Origin: a virus
Virus record (IMG/VR): IMGVR_UViG_3300030106_005509
Coordinates: 62,001-126,000 of that record
Reading direction: 5' to 3' (one strand)
DNA: 64,000 nucleotides
Shown: in pieces, positions 50,754 through 58,884 of the stretch
Position numbering within the stretch: the stretch's first letter is position 1
Layout: the number at the start of each line of letters is the position of its first letter
Translations under genes and position numbers: made by a program
The notes under the pieces: generated by a model
What the model saw: only the letters and a program-made list of their open reading frames with translations
What the model was told of the DNA's origin: nothing
Databases searched by the model: none

Positions 50754-51422
50754 TTAATCGTAAAGCGCGTTAAGGATTCTTGAAATTATTTCATTTCTAA
50801 TAATGTCGTCTTGCGTAAGTTCTGATATACCAACACCCTCCACATCAGATAGACGATCTAAAAACTCTTCTAAGCCTCCCTGATCTTTCTTTAGAAGGTC
50901 GGTTTGATCTATGTCTCCATTGATAACGGCTTTAGAGTCCCAACCTATTCTAGTAACAAACATCTTAAGCTGCTCAAAGGTTGCGTTTTGTGCCTCATCT
51001 AAAACCACAAAACAGTTATGAAAGTTTCTTCCTCTCATATATTCTAAAGGTACAACTTCGATCTTACCTTCATCTCGGTAGGCTTGAACCCTGTTTGTGT
51101 TTAATCTAAACTCCATCTCTTCCAACACAGGAATTAGATATGGGTGTATCTTCTCTTCAAAGGTTCCCGGTAAGAAGCCCAGACCTCTTCCAGACTCGAT
51201 AACAGGTCTAGTGACTACTAACTTTTCTACCCTTTTGTCTAAGAGATAGTCACAGGCTATTCCGACAGCAACTGCTGTTTTGCCAGTTCCTGCTGGGCCT
51301 GTACAAAAAGTTACATCATTTTTTTCTATAGTCTTGATGTATTCTTCTTGGTTTTTAGTTTTTGGTTTCAGTACTTTTCTTCTAGCTGTACGACCTGCTT
51401 CGGCCTTTTTTCTTCTTGCCAT
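50754..51422 (-). CDS. phoH: PhoH-like ATPase
   Basis: A protein of 222 residues. F-C-T-G-P-A-G-T-G-K-T is Walker A; V-V-T-R-P-V-I-E-S-G and V-V-L-D-E-A-Q-N-A are the PhoH signature segments (Walker B with DEAQN). PhoH genes are common in marine phages; the role, perhaps RNA or phosphate-stress related, is not settled. It lies three bases after the dUTPase gene. Confidence 0.88.
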   Translation of the reverse strand: MARRKKAEAGRTARRKVLKPKTKNQEEYIKTIEKNDVTFCTGPAGTGKTAVAVGIACDYLLDKRVEKLVVTRPVIESGRGLGFLPGTFEEKIHPYLIPVLEEMEFRLNTNRVQAYRDEGKIEVVPLEYMRGRNFHNCFVVLDEAQNATFEQLKMFVTRIGWDSKAVINGDIDQTDLLKKDQGGLEEFLDRLSDVEGVGISELTQDDIIRNEIISRILNALYD

Positions 51423-51424
51423 AT

Positions 51425-51859
51425 TTATTTGCCTGTAGAGCCAAACCCTCCATCACCTCTTTGGGTGGAATCTAATTCTTTTACAACATGTTGTATAAAG
51501 GTTGGGACTTCTTGTATTAAGAGTTGGGCTATTCTATCCCCCTTCTCTATATGATACGTCTCTTGAGTGGTATTATGCAAACAAACTTTTACTTCACCCC
51601 TATACTCAGAGTCTATGACACCAGCATGTCTATGAACACCCTTTACACCCATGGAGGATCTATCCCATATTAATCCAGCATAACCTTTTGGTATTGCAAC
51701 GGCTATGCCCGTGGAAACTAATACAGTTGCATCTGAGGGGATGCTTACAGTTTCAAAAGAATACAAATCCCAACCTGCGTCGTTTAGATGACCCTTAGTT
51801 GGGACTTGGGATGATTCGTGTAGCTGTTTGACTTCAAAAAAGTTGTAATCGTAATTCAC
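51425..51859 (-). CDS. dut: dUTPase
   Basis: A protein of 144 residues starting at a GTG that overlaps the upstream stop (GTGA, 51859); a longer frame to 51886 is less likely because the 47-residue gene occupies it and AAGGAAG lies just before the GTG. D-A-G-W-D-L-Y, R-S-S-M-G, G-V-I-D-S-E-Y-R-G, and R-G-D-G-G-F-G-S-T-G are dUTPase motifs 1, 2, 3 and 5. It hydrolyses dUTP and supplies dUMP. Confidence 0.92.
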   Translation of the reverse strand: MNYDYNFFEVKQLHESSQVPTKGHLNDAGWDLYSFETVSIPSDATVLVSTGIAVAIPKGYAGLIWDRSSMGVKGVHRHAGVIDSEYRGEVKVCLHNTTQETYHIEKGDRIAQLLIQEVPTFIQHVVKELDSTQRGDGGFGSTGK

Positions 51860-51999
51860 TTTTCTTCCTTCTTTTCGTATTCCCAAATCAAATTCGATAG
51901 AGTGCTTCTGGTAATTTTGTTACCAGTTTCTACTTCTTCGTTGAGTTTCTTAGCGATCCATCTGAGCATGTCATTGTCTATTGTGATACTTCTGAGCAT
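51856..51999 (-). CDS. 47-residue ribbon-helix-helix protein
   Basis: A short frame exactly filling the gap between RNR and dUTPase. Its ATG overlaps the RNR stop (TAATG) and its TGA overlaps the dUTPase GTG. L-R-S-I-T-I-D is the RHH beta strand, N-D-M-L-R-W-I-A-K-K-L-N helix A, and T-R-S-T-L-S-N-L-I-W-E-Y helix B. That is the full length of an RHH domain. It may regulate the nucleotide genes as a small repressor; the operator is unknown. Confidence 0.7.
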   Translation of the reverse strand: MLRSITIDNDMLRWIAKKLNEEVETGNKITRSTLSNLIWEYEKKEEK

Positions 52000-54200
52000 T
52001 AGATGATATCGCACTTTCCTCCGGCGCAAGCCCATTCCTGCTCGGGCTTAACATTGTTTTCTTCTTCTATGACTTCAGTATAGTCAACTTTTGAGAATTC
52101 TCTGTTAAGATCCACCCACTCTTTCCAGTTATAAACATCTTTCATGCAGTAGGTGAGTTTTCTAAGATCTCCTTCAAAGTATCTCTCAGCAAACTTTTTG
52201 CATCTATCAGACCATTCTTTTTTGCCATTGCCTTTTATCTTGGCTCCAACACCAAGAAGGGAATCGCAAGCTGCCCATAGATTGTCTTCCCATAAATTTA
52301 ACGCAACTTCTATAAGTCCGCTAACAAAGAGTGAGGCATCTCCATAGTGACGAACCTGTTCTGTTGGCAAGTAAATAGCAGTGAATGGGGCTTGCGGGTA
52401 GTCTTTGTCTCCTGTAATCGGAAGGAGAGATATTCCGCAAAAATACTTTCTATTTTTATAAATGAACCTTTCTACTTCTTGCCACTCTTCTGGTTTTACA
52501 TTGATCGTATTAGACACGTTATGTACAAGCCAAGGTTGAGTACATAGGCTCTTGTTAGTGCCGGGAATTACCCAGCTTTGCTGTGTGCTTTTTACATGTG
52601 TTAGTAAGTCTATAGCGCCAACTTGATTCTTAGTTTTAGATCCCGCAGGAACTTCTACACAAAAAGCTACCACATCATCGCTATCGTTATTCGACCACAC
52701 AGACTCTTCACATGCTCTTGGATTTATATCTCTGAAGTAGTTGTAAATGGGTTCCATTTTATTCGCCTGAACCCTTCGTATATAACGCTTAGCATGATGC
52801 GGATGGATACCAGAGGAAGTACCAAGAACACAACTGCTAGTACCTTCAGGCTTAATACAAGTAGTTCTAGCGGCTTGATTGATTCCAATGATCTTGGTGA
52901 TTCGTTTGTTTTCATCTTTGACTACCTTAGCTCCCTTCTTTTGTATGTCAGGGTTTAGGCATATTTCATGTTGTTCCATGATGCCTGTCATAGACACTCC
53001 GAGTAAAGCCTCTCGCGAAACAATGTTTTCACTAGCTTTACCTAAATATGGAAAGGATGCAAACCCAGCTTGAAGCGAACCTATGATCGAAGCTGCTTTA
53101 CAAGCTTCAAGAAAGTCTTCTTCGGATTTTATCTTTGCACAATTTATTGTACTTAGATTGCAAGCCTGCCAGCCGCTTTCGCCGGTTGTTTCATCTACAG
53201 GCCACATTCCAATCTCAACACATGGATTAACTATTAACTCGGTAGAGTCAGACCATACAAAACCGGGTTCTCCAAACTCTTGTACTGACTTCATAAGTTC
53301 TGAGAACTGCTCGGCTGTTGTTTCATCTCTCAACAATAAAGCTGAATTATTAGATCTTCCTCTTTGCGGATTTTCTACAAACCAAGAGCCAGTTTTAGCT
53401 TTTGCCATCTCTTCGTCATCTGGACTAAACAGACAGATGGTAGCACTTCTACGCACACCTCCTGAAATGACTGCATCAGCACTATGCATGACTATATCAT
53501 AAGCTTGAATTGGTGATAGTTTTCTAATAGGGCCGTTAGCAAACTCCAACTCTTTCAAAGCTTTATCTAGTATTTTTCTAATATTAGAGAGTGCGTTTTT
53601 CAGTGGTTCTGGGCCGGGAGCTTTGCCACCGCTAGAATTTAAAAATGCTCCAGCGGGTCTAATTTCAGAGTAGTCAAAGTTTACATTCTTACCAGTGTAC
53701 TCTGGAAATAGTTCATCCTGCTCAAAATAACTAGACACCAAAACACCGACAGCATCTGACCAGCCCTCAATAGTGTCAGGAATAACAAACTTTTTAGTAC
53801 CGCTCTTACTTTTTACTATCTTCGGTAGTTCGTCCACATGGTGTTTTTGTACAGAAAAACCTGTGCCGCAACCGCACAGTAAAAGATACATACATTCTTG
53901 AAAGAACTTCAGTCTGTCACAAAAAGAGGTGATGCAATTATAGATTCTTGCATTGTGTTTGAAGATTGGCTTACCGCCAAATTGTAAAGCTCTTTGAGAT
54001 CCGAGGACTTTTTTCTTCCTCATCATTTCATAAGCCCATTCTATGTCGTCAAGAACGTCTGGCTTGTCAGAATACTTTTCAAGCATCATGTTTTTAACAC
54101 GACTTACTGCTTCTTCCCAAGTCTCCCTTCTTTTTTTCTCTGGTATCCAACGGGCATATTTTGAAACAAAAGTATAGTCAGACAGTTCTCTTACTGACAT
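51999..54200 (-). CDS. nrdJ: Class II (AdoCbl-dependent) ribonucleoside triphosphate reductase
   Basis: A protein of 733 residues, close to the monomeric L. leichmannii-type RTPR. N-C-I-T-S-F, C-G-C-G-T-G-F-S, and V-N-P-C-V-E-I-G (thiyl Cys with NPCxE) are present. The tail C725-A-G-G-K-C730 matches the spacing of the redox-active C-terminal cysteines. It reduces NTPs to dNTPs with adenosylcobalamin. A GGAG site precedes the ATG. The 5' leader is structured (see separate entry). A thioredoxin gene is at 57901-58200. Confidence 0.9.
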   Translation of the reverse strand: MSVRELSDYTFVSKYARWIPEKKRRETWEEAVSRVKNMMLEKYSDKPDVLDDIEWAYEMMRKKKVLGSQRALQFGGKPIFKHNARIYNCITSFCDRLKFFQECMYLLLCGCGTGFSVQKHHVDELPKIVKSKSGTKKFVIPDTIEGWSDAVGVLVSSYFEQDELFPEYTGKNVNFDYSEIRPAGAFLNSSGGKAPGPEPLKNALSNIRKILDKALKELEFANGPIRKLSPIQAYDIVMHSADAVISGGVRRSATICLFSPDDEEMAKAKTGSWFVENPQRGRSNNSALLLRDETTAEQFSELMKSVQEFGEPGFVWSDSTELIVNPCVEIGMWPVDETTGESGWQACNLSTINCAKIKSEEDFLEACKAASIIGSLQAGFASFPYLGKASENIVSREALLGVSMTGIMEQHEICLNPDIQKKGAKVVKDENKRITKIIGINQAARTTCIKPEGTSSCVLGTSSGIHPHHAKRYIRRVQANKMEPIYNYFRDINPRACEESVWSNNDSDDVVAFCVEVPAGSKTKNQVGAIDLLTHVKSTQQSWVIPGTNKSLCTQPWLVHNVSNTINVKPEEWQEVERFIYKNRKYFCGISLLPITGDKDYPQAPFTAIYLPTEQVRHYGDASLFVSGLIEVALNLWEDNLWAACDSLLGVGAKIKGNGKKEWSDRCKKFAERYFEGDLRKLTYCMKDVYNWKEWVDLNREFSKVDYTEVIEEENNVKPEQEWACAGGKCDII

Positions 54201-54344
54201 CGTTATCTCCTAAAAAAGTGACACTGGTAAACCTAAGTGGTTGGTGAAGGAAAAAAACAAGATTAAACTTAGCACTTAGGGCTAATTGCTTGTCGAGGAA
54301 GTGTCACTTTAGTCCAGTCTGTATGCTAACTCTTTAAACCCCGA
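54201..54344 (-). promoter_or_regulatory. Structured 5' leader of the RNR gene (possible riboswitch/attenuator)
   Basis: In the transcript, AAAGUGACACU (54310-54300) can pair with AGUGUCACUUU (54225-54215), an 11-bp perfect stem followed by a U-run and the AGGAG ribosome site. Inside it, UUAGC/GCUAA (54285-54281 with 54273-54269) forms a hairpin whose loop CCUAAGU (54280-54274) is complementary to ACUUAGG downstream (54238-54232), a 7-bp potential pseudoknot. A canonical B12 box (GCCACUG) is not seen. It could control RNR expression by termination or by sequestering the RBS. Confidence 0.6.
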
Positions 54345-54349
54345 CAGAG

Positions 54350-54359
54350 TATTATACAC
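54350..54359 (-). promoter_or_regulatory. Promoter-like motif upstream of the RNR leader
   Basis: GTGTATAATA as read on the minus strand, about 150 bases before the RNR start, with TATAAT at 54356-54351. It shares TGTATAATA with the motifs at 5048-5063 and 62941-62926. It would start transcription at about 54344 and give the leader described separately. No good -35 is seen. Confidence 0.5.
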
Positions 54360-54407
54360 TATATGTAAAAAGGTTGTTAGTTTTTAATTTATCTACTATT
54401 TGCTCGT

Positions 54408-54878
54408 TTAAGTAAGACCTAGTTCTATCCAGTCTAACCTCAAACCACTGTCAAACAATAGGTTTTGTATCATTTTGTCTTCTTCTGAATGGCCGAAAGC
54501 CTGTTGGCCTGATAATATTTTCCAGTGCCTTATATTATTTTGCCACAGAAGTTTCGCACATCTGCAACAAGGGACATGCGTAACGTAAGCCACAATATTT
54601 TTTTTGGGCTTTATTATCATATTGCTAATTGCGTTTTGTTCTGCGTGAACCATGTATGGGTATTTATCGGGTCTTGTTGTTGGAAGCTCGGAGTCGTCAA
54701 TGTCAGAACAAAATCCGTTATATCCAGCACTAATAACTCTCTTCTTGTGAACAAGGACGCATCCGACCTGAGTTTGAGAGTCAGGACTCCTAGTTCCTGT
54801 CAGTATGGCAAACTGCATGAAATACTCATCCCAGCTTGGGCGAGTTCTTTTCTGTTGAAGTTCTTTCTCTTCTTTCAC
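54408..54878 (-). CDS. dCMP deaminase
   Basis: A protein of 156 residues starting at a GTG overlapping the upstream stop (GTGA). V-H-A-E-Q-N-A and V-P-C-C-R-C are the zinc and catalytic site of deoxycytidylate deaminases. It makes dUMP from dCMP for dTTP synthesis, fitting with dUTPase, RNR and dNMP kinase in the window. No thymidylate synthase is visible. Confidence 0.88.
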   Translation of the reverse strand: MKEEKELQQKRTRPSWDEYFMQFAILTGTRSPDSQTQVGCVLVHKKRVISAGYNGFCSDIDDSELPTTRPDKYPYMVHAEQNAISNMIIKPKKNIVAYVTHVPCCRCAKLLWQNNIRHWKILSGQQAFGHSEEDKMIQNLLFDSGLRLDWIELGLT

Positions 54879-55090
54879 GCTTCAGTTTTTTCTTTTGCTT
54901 TTTTGTCTTTTTTCTTATCGTCTTGCCCATTTAAATAATCTGGATGAATCCAAATCCAGCCTTTGTCGTGGGCGTAAGCTACCATTTTACGAGAACGCTG
55001 ATCCTCTGGCAATAACCACGCCCATAAACCATTGGGAGTTTTCAGCTTTTCTACATTATTTTCTGATGCTAGTTTGTCATTGAACTTCAT
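54875..55090 (-). CDS. Small Trp-rich hypothetical protein
   Basis: A protein of 71 residues with G-L-W-A-W-L-L-P and D-K-G-W-I-W-I-H-P, then a Lys-rich acidic-basic tail. Coupled by ATGA upstream and GTGA downstream. No domain recognised. Confidence 0.45.
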   Translation of the reverse strand: MKFNDKLASENNVEKLKTPNGLWAWLLPEDQRSRKMVAYAHDKGWIWIHPDYLNGQDDKKKDKKAKEKTEA

Positions 55091-56058
55091 CCTAAAACCT
55101 CCAGTCCGTGAATAGCATGTCGCATATCTTCCTCTAGTTGTATTTCTTTAATAAATTCACAAGTGTTTAAATCGTAAACCAGTATCCTCGCTGGTGAAGA
55201 ACCTATAAACACAAGATTGTCTTTGCGTGCTAGACCTCTATTCCAGTTGTTTACTGCTATGTCATCAACACAAAACTTAACATTCTTAGATGGCGGTATA
55301 GGAGCTATGTCAAAATGCACACCGCCAAGTTGTTTGGTTGCTATACCAAGACAGCTAAAGCTAGTAAGATTAGCCATGAATACATCTTCATACTCATAAA
55401 GATTATGTATGAAGCTGGCTGATTTAATTACGTTTACCCCAGCTGGAACAAGACTCGCTTCGGTAAGAGCGCCGCCAGATATGTACGGCATTGGTAACAC
55501 TGTAGACATGTCATTAAAATCATACAAACCAGTTAATAGGCCAGAGACCATAAGCTTTCCGTCGTGATGACAAATTGAGTTTATATGATAGTGATCGTCA
55601 TATGTTTTTTGTTCAGGTGTAATTCTTTGTTTTGAGTCTAGAACTTTATGATGTTCTTCATTGTGTCCATTGATTTGCCAAAATCCGGTCAGGTTATAGT
55701 TCATATCAAAACTAGCAATGGCATCATGAGCGGTGGAAGTAGCCCAGATCGAGTCAGAGAAAAAGCATATCTCATGAACAGACTTGAGGACATCTTGATT
55801 TTTATGGGTCTTTCTGACAGAGAAATCTTTTTTGTCTAATTCAATAAAACCGCTAGAGTCAGAAACAATAATACGATCATCGAGTACAGCAATGCCACGA
55901 AGACCTCTTTCTCCTCCACGTTCATTGTCATTAATAAAATCTTCTTGATAAGGTGCATAATGTACGACCTCTTCTGAGTCTATGTCTACAACATACAGAC
56001 CTCCATGTATGTCGCCTTGCTTAGCAGCTCTTACTACAGTTGTGCAGATTATTTTCAT
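55087..56058 (-). CDS. Beta-propeller-like protein (DUF4915/TIGR03032-type)
   Basis: A protein of 323 residues with repeated strand patterns (G-L-Y-V-V-D-I-D, I-I-V-S-D-S-S-G-F, L-M-V-S-G-L-L-T-G-L-Y, L-V-F-I-G-S-S-P-A-R) as in a beta-propeller. H-Y-H-I-N-S-I resembles the TIGR03032 family found near glycan genes. It may be a lyase, epimerase or sugar-binding protein. It lies next to a transferase and an SDR gene, forming a small glycan island. Confidence 0.55.
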   Translation of the reverse strand: MKIICTTVVRAAKQGDIHGGLYVVDIDSEEVVHYAPYQEDFINDNERGGERGLRGIAVLDDRIIVSDSSGFIELDKKDFSVRKTHKNQDVLKSVHEICFFSDSIWATSTAHDAIASFDMNYNLTGFWQINGHNEEHHKVLDSKQRITPEQKTYDDHYHINSICHHDGKLMVSGLLTGLYDFNDMSTVLPMPYISGGALTEASLVPAGVNVIKSASFIHNLYEYEDVFMANLTSFSCLGIATKQLGGVHFDIAPIPPSKNVKFCVDDIAVNNWNRGLARKDNLVFIGSSPARILVYDLNTCEFIKEIQLEEDMRHAIHGLEVLG

Positions 56059-56907
56059 TTAACTAAAATGTGTTGTAAAGTTAGTATAGGGTTTTGATAC
56101 GTGTTTAAAATTGTACTTGTTATATTGTATTGTTAAGCCTTCTACATATCTATGGTTTATGCCTAAGTCTGTAGTGTCAAAGTTTGTTTTATCAGATATC
56201 TTGTCGCATGAGTTTGAGACAACGACACTGTACTCAGGACAGGACATGTGTAAAGGCATATCGTTTAACATGCCAGCGTAAAGGTTCGTTTGTAGAACTA
56301 ATTCAAAATCTTCTTCGTCTACAATTTTCGATCTAGATAGCGCCCCTTCAATGACATCCTTTTTATAGATATGACCATTAAGAGAAAACGGCATAGCAAA
56401 ATTAGTGAAGCTTCTCAATGACGAAGCGTTCCAAACAAGAAATCTATCAAGCTCGAAGCTACCCTCTGAAGGTTTGTCAATGTGGTAATTTCCGGGTTCG
56501 TAGGGGTTTTGCAATACGGTATTGTTTCCAAGTCTCAGAGATAAAGAACATAAATCATTCTCTTCAAAAAGTTTAGTTATTTTTTTATATGAAGAGACCC
56601 TGTCAAAAAGAATGTTATCATCTTTGAAAAGAGCTACTAAGCCGGTTGACTTCTTGGTTATTTTTAGGATGTCCTTGCTTAGGTTTTTCTTTTTTCTTTT
56701 CTTCCATATGATTGGAAACAAGTAACTTCTCTTTGTCTTACTGTGAAAATGCTCAATAGCCTTTCTGTAACCCTCTTGAAAGTAATCGCTGGAAGCTTTG
56801 TAAAGAACTGTTATTCTAAAAAGATTACCTCCGTTTAGATGTATGCTATCCAGTAATAGATGCAACTGAGCTGGCCTGTCATTTGAGACGATTATAGTTT
56901 CTATCAT
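56059..56907 (-). CDS. GT-A-like glycosyltransferase
   Basis: A protein of 282 residues. I-I-V-S-N-D-R-P-A-Q-L at the start and A-L-F-K-D-D-N-I-L-F (DxD-like K-D-D-N) at about residues 93-102 suggest a GT2/GT-A fold. L-N-G-H-I-Y fits the acceptor region. Coupled to the SDR gene by ATGA. Confidence 0.5.
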   Translation of the reverse strand: MIETIIVSNDRPAQLHLLLDSIHLNGGNLFRITVLYKASSDYFQEGYRKAIEHFHSKTKRSYLFPIIWKKRKKKNLSKDILKITKKSTGLVALFKDDNILFDRVSSYKKITKLFEENDLCSLSLRLGNNTVLQNPYEPGNYHIDKPSEGSFELDRFLVWNASSLRSFTNFAMPFSLNGHIYKKDVIEGALSRSKIVDEEDFELVLQTNLYAGMLNDMPLHMSCPEYSVVVSNSCDKISDKTNFDTTDLGINHRYVEGLTIQYNKYNFKHVSKPYTNFTTHFS

Positions 56908-57899
56908 CTTAAAGCTCTCAGGCTGGGAGGCAGCTCATCTGGAGCATATTGTGATGGGGACTGCATTGATTTGTAGAACCAGTCTAGCGTTTTGTCTATA
57001 CCGTCCTTTAGCTTGGTCTGTGGTTCAAATGATAAGAGCTGTCTAGCTCCAGTTATATCTAAGCATCTTCTTTCAACCCCTTTAGCTTTTGTTTCATTCC
57101 ACTCAATTTTTCCCATGTAATTAGCTGAGTCACAAACCGTACTTACAAGGTCTTTTATAGTGGTCTCTTCGCCGCTTCCGATATTTAATATGCTTGCATC
57201 GACATCGTTTTCTAACGCTAGGACAACAGCTTTAGCACAATCTTCTACGTATATGAAATCTCTAGTTGATTTAGAAGAGCCGTCAACATTGAAGTCTTTC
57301 AGGTCGTTTTCTAACGCAAACCTTACATTGGTGAGAAGGGCGGGTATGATTTTGCCCGCATGAGGATCGAACTCATCTTCTGGCCCATATATGTCAGAGA
57401 ATATTAGACTCAGCGTGTTCATGCCAAACTGTCTTTTATAGGCAACAAGCATGTCGGCTATCGTTTTTTTAGCTATAGAGTAATGTCCTTTTGAGAAATG
57501 GGGATAGCCTTCCCAGAAATCAGTTTCTCTAAACGGCATTGGACATCTAGCAGGGTAGCAGGAGATGTCACAAGCGTTGACTATTTTCTTAACGTCATAT
57601 TGTCTAGCTTCCTCAATTATCTTTATGCTCATGTTCAAATTTTCATACATGAGTCCGCCAGAATATCTGAAGTTAGCGCCCATACCTCCATGCCTACAGG
57701 CTAGATGAACGACATAATCTGGTTTTGTGTAGTCAAATAACCAACCAACATTGGCTTCTTCACCAAGGTCAAGCCCGTCAGTTACTCCAGACGCAGTAAA
57801 TACATTTGAGTAGTCCTGCCGTCTTAGTTCTCTCTCTACATAGCGACCTAGAAATCCTTTGCCGCCAGTTATTAGAATCCTGCTGTTTTTATTTATCAC
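56904..57899 (-). CDS. GDP-fucose-synthase-like epimerase
   Basis: An SDR protein of 331 residues from a GTG start. G-G-K-G-F-L-G is the NAD(P) loop, L-A-C-R-H-G-G-M-G the family loop, I-S-C-Y-P and Y140-S-I-A-K144 the catalytic site, intact unlike the related protein at 8328-9281. It likely makes a GDP- or dTDP-deoxyhexose. It starts two bases after the thioredoxin stop. Confidence 0.78.
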   Translation of the reverse strand: MINKNSRILITGGKGFLGRYVERELRRQDYSNVFTASGVTDGLDLGEEANVGWLFDYTKPDYVVHLACRHGGMGANFRYSGGLMYENLNMSIKIIEEARQYDVKKIVNACDISCYPARCPMPFRETDFWEGYPHFSKGHYSIAKKTIADMLVAYKRQFGMNTLSLIFSDIYGPEDEFDPHAGKIIPALLTNVRFALENDLKDFNVDGSSKSTRDFIYVEDCAKAVVLALENDVDASILNIGSGEETTIKDLVSTVCDSANYMGKIEWNETKAKGVERRCLDITGARQLLSFEPQTKLKDGIDKTLDWFYKSMQSPSQYAPDELPPSLRALR

Positions 57900-57900
57900 T

Positions 57901-58200
57901 TTAGAGGTCTTCTAGAAATTTAACCAGATCTTCCGCAGGCATGTTGTTTTCTTTCTTAACAACATTATGATCTTCATCCATTATCACAACTGTTGGATAT
58001 CGTTCTATATCAAACTCTGTGACAAATTTTCTGTTCTGAGGCTTGTTGCAAACCACAAAAGCAGGCTTGCTCTTATGATATGGTTCTACAGCTTCAATTA
58101 CTTTTTCATCAGCCCAAGTATGTTTCTTCATGTGTTCACAGTGAGGACACCAATCTGTCATGAATACTACTACTTGATGTTTACTTTTTTTCTTGCCCAT
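57901..58200 (-). CDS. Thioredoxin-like protein
   Basis: A protein of 99 residues. W17-C-P-H-C21 is the redox motif and Y-P-T-V-V-I the cis-Pro loop. It could reduce the class II RNR encoded downstream. It is the first gene after the terminator at 58215-58248, so it needs its own promoter or read-through. Confidence 0.85.
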   Translation of the reverse strand: MGKKKSKHQVVVFMTDWCPHCEHMKKHTWADEKVIEAVEPYHKSKPAFVVCNKPQNRKFVTEFDIERYPTVVIMDEDHNVVKKENNMPAEDLVKFLEDL

Positions 58201-58214
58201 CTTTTAAGTCCAAA

Positions 58215-58248
58215 TAAAAAAGCCTTGCCCCCTTTCGGGGGCTTGGCT
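58215..58248 (-). terminator. Rho-independent terminator after the small membrane genes
   Basis: On the minus strand, GCC-AAG-CCCCC pairs with GGGGG-CAA-GGC around a GAAA loop (58248-58221), followed by a six-base U-run. It lies between the stop at 58257 and the thioredoxin start at 58200. Confidence 0.9.
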
Positions 58249-58256
58249 AGTCTAAG

Positions 58257-58442
58257 TTATTCTTTAGCTGCTGTGTCAGTAACACGCAAGGAATCACCAA
58301 GAATCCAAGCAACAGCAAGAGCAACGATTCTGTTTGTTGTGTCTGGGTCTAACCCAAGAGTTTCTTGAGCAGCTACTACAACAACACCACCGATGGCGGT
58401 CCAGAAACGTCTACTCTTTAAAAGAGCTTTAACTTTTTCCAT
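58257..58442 (-). CDS. Small membrane protein, holin-like
   Basis: A protein of 61 residues. R-R-F-W-T-A-I-G-G-V-V-V-V-A-A and I-V-A-L-A-V-A-W-I-L give one to two membrane spans in a short basic-start protein, the common form of small phage holin or membrane proteins. It is directly followed by a terminator. Lysis function is only inferred from form. Confidence 0.5.
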   Translation of the reverse strand: MEKVKALLKSRRFWTAIGGVVVVAAQETLGLDPDTTNRIVALAVAWILGDSLRVTDTAAKE

Positions 58443-58457
58443 GACTATACTCCTAGT

Positions 58458-58721
58458 CTAAAAGAAAGATTTGACCTTATCAATTATACCACTGCCGCCG
58501 CCTAAACCGCCACTTGAAATAACAAAATAAGCAACTAAACCTATACCAATTAAGAATACCAACCATTTTCTTTTCTGTGCGACTGCAAGAGCCTTAGAGC
58601 TGACCTCTTTAATCTTCTGAAGTTTATAATTTCGCTTATCATCTTTCTTATCAGACCTAAGCTTATTCTTGAGTTCTCTCTTGTCATGCTTAGATAGATT
58701 CTTATTTTCTTCGCTAGCCAT
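58458..58721 (-). CDS. Single-span membrane protein with charged N-terminus
   Basis: A protein of 87 residues. The first 50 residues are Lys/Asp/Glu-rich, then one membrane span (W-L-V-F-L-I-G-I-G-L-V-A-Y-F-V-I) and a Gly-rich tail. N-in/C-out topology is likely. Its start overlaps the end of the 56-residue gene. Role unknown. Confidence 0.55.
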   Translation of the reverse strand: MASEENKNLSKHDKRELKNKLRSDKKDDKRNYKLQKIKEVSSKALAVAQKRKWLVFLIGIGLVAYFVISSGGLGGGSGIIDKVKSFF

Positions 58722-58884
58722 TTTTTACCTTACCTTTATAGATTAAAACAACTCCGTCCTTCTTATAAGGTCCGGTTCTTGAGTATAGAAATACTTCTCC
58801 AGTTTTTGGATTTTCATATTCATACTTTACAGTGCTTTTAGTTTCTAGCCGTAAAGCTTCTATATATTTATTATTTTTAAACAT
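58714..58884 (-). CDS. 56-residue protein sharing its N-terminus with the next gene upstream
   Basis: A short frame filling the gap between two genes. Its ATG overlaps the upstream stop (TAATG), and its TAG lies inside the next start region. It begins M-F-K-N-N-K-Y-I-E-A-L; the upstream protein begins M-F-K-E-N-K-Y-T-E-A-M. E-N-P-K-T-G-E-V-F and T-G-P-Y follow. The shared start suggests a common tag or a partial duplication. Confidence 0.6.
   Translation of the reverse strand: MFKNNKYIEALRLETKSTVKYEYENPKTGEVFLYSRTGPYKKDGVVLIYKGKVKNG

Noticed and set aside
54201-54344. A canonical cobalamin riboswitch upstream of the AdoCbl-dependent RNR
   Set aside because: No GCCACUG box or standard core could be found in the leader; only a structured candidate is reported.
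54340-54375. NrdR box near the RNR promoter (ACACTATATG on the plus strand)
   Set aside because: Only half of the consensus fits, and AT-rich sequence gives such matches by chance; no second box is present.
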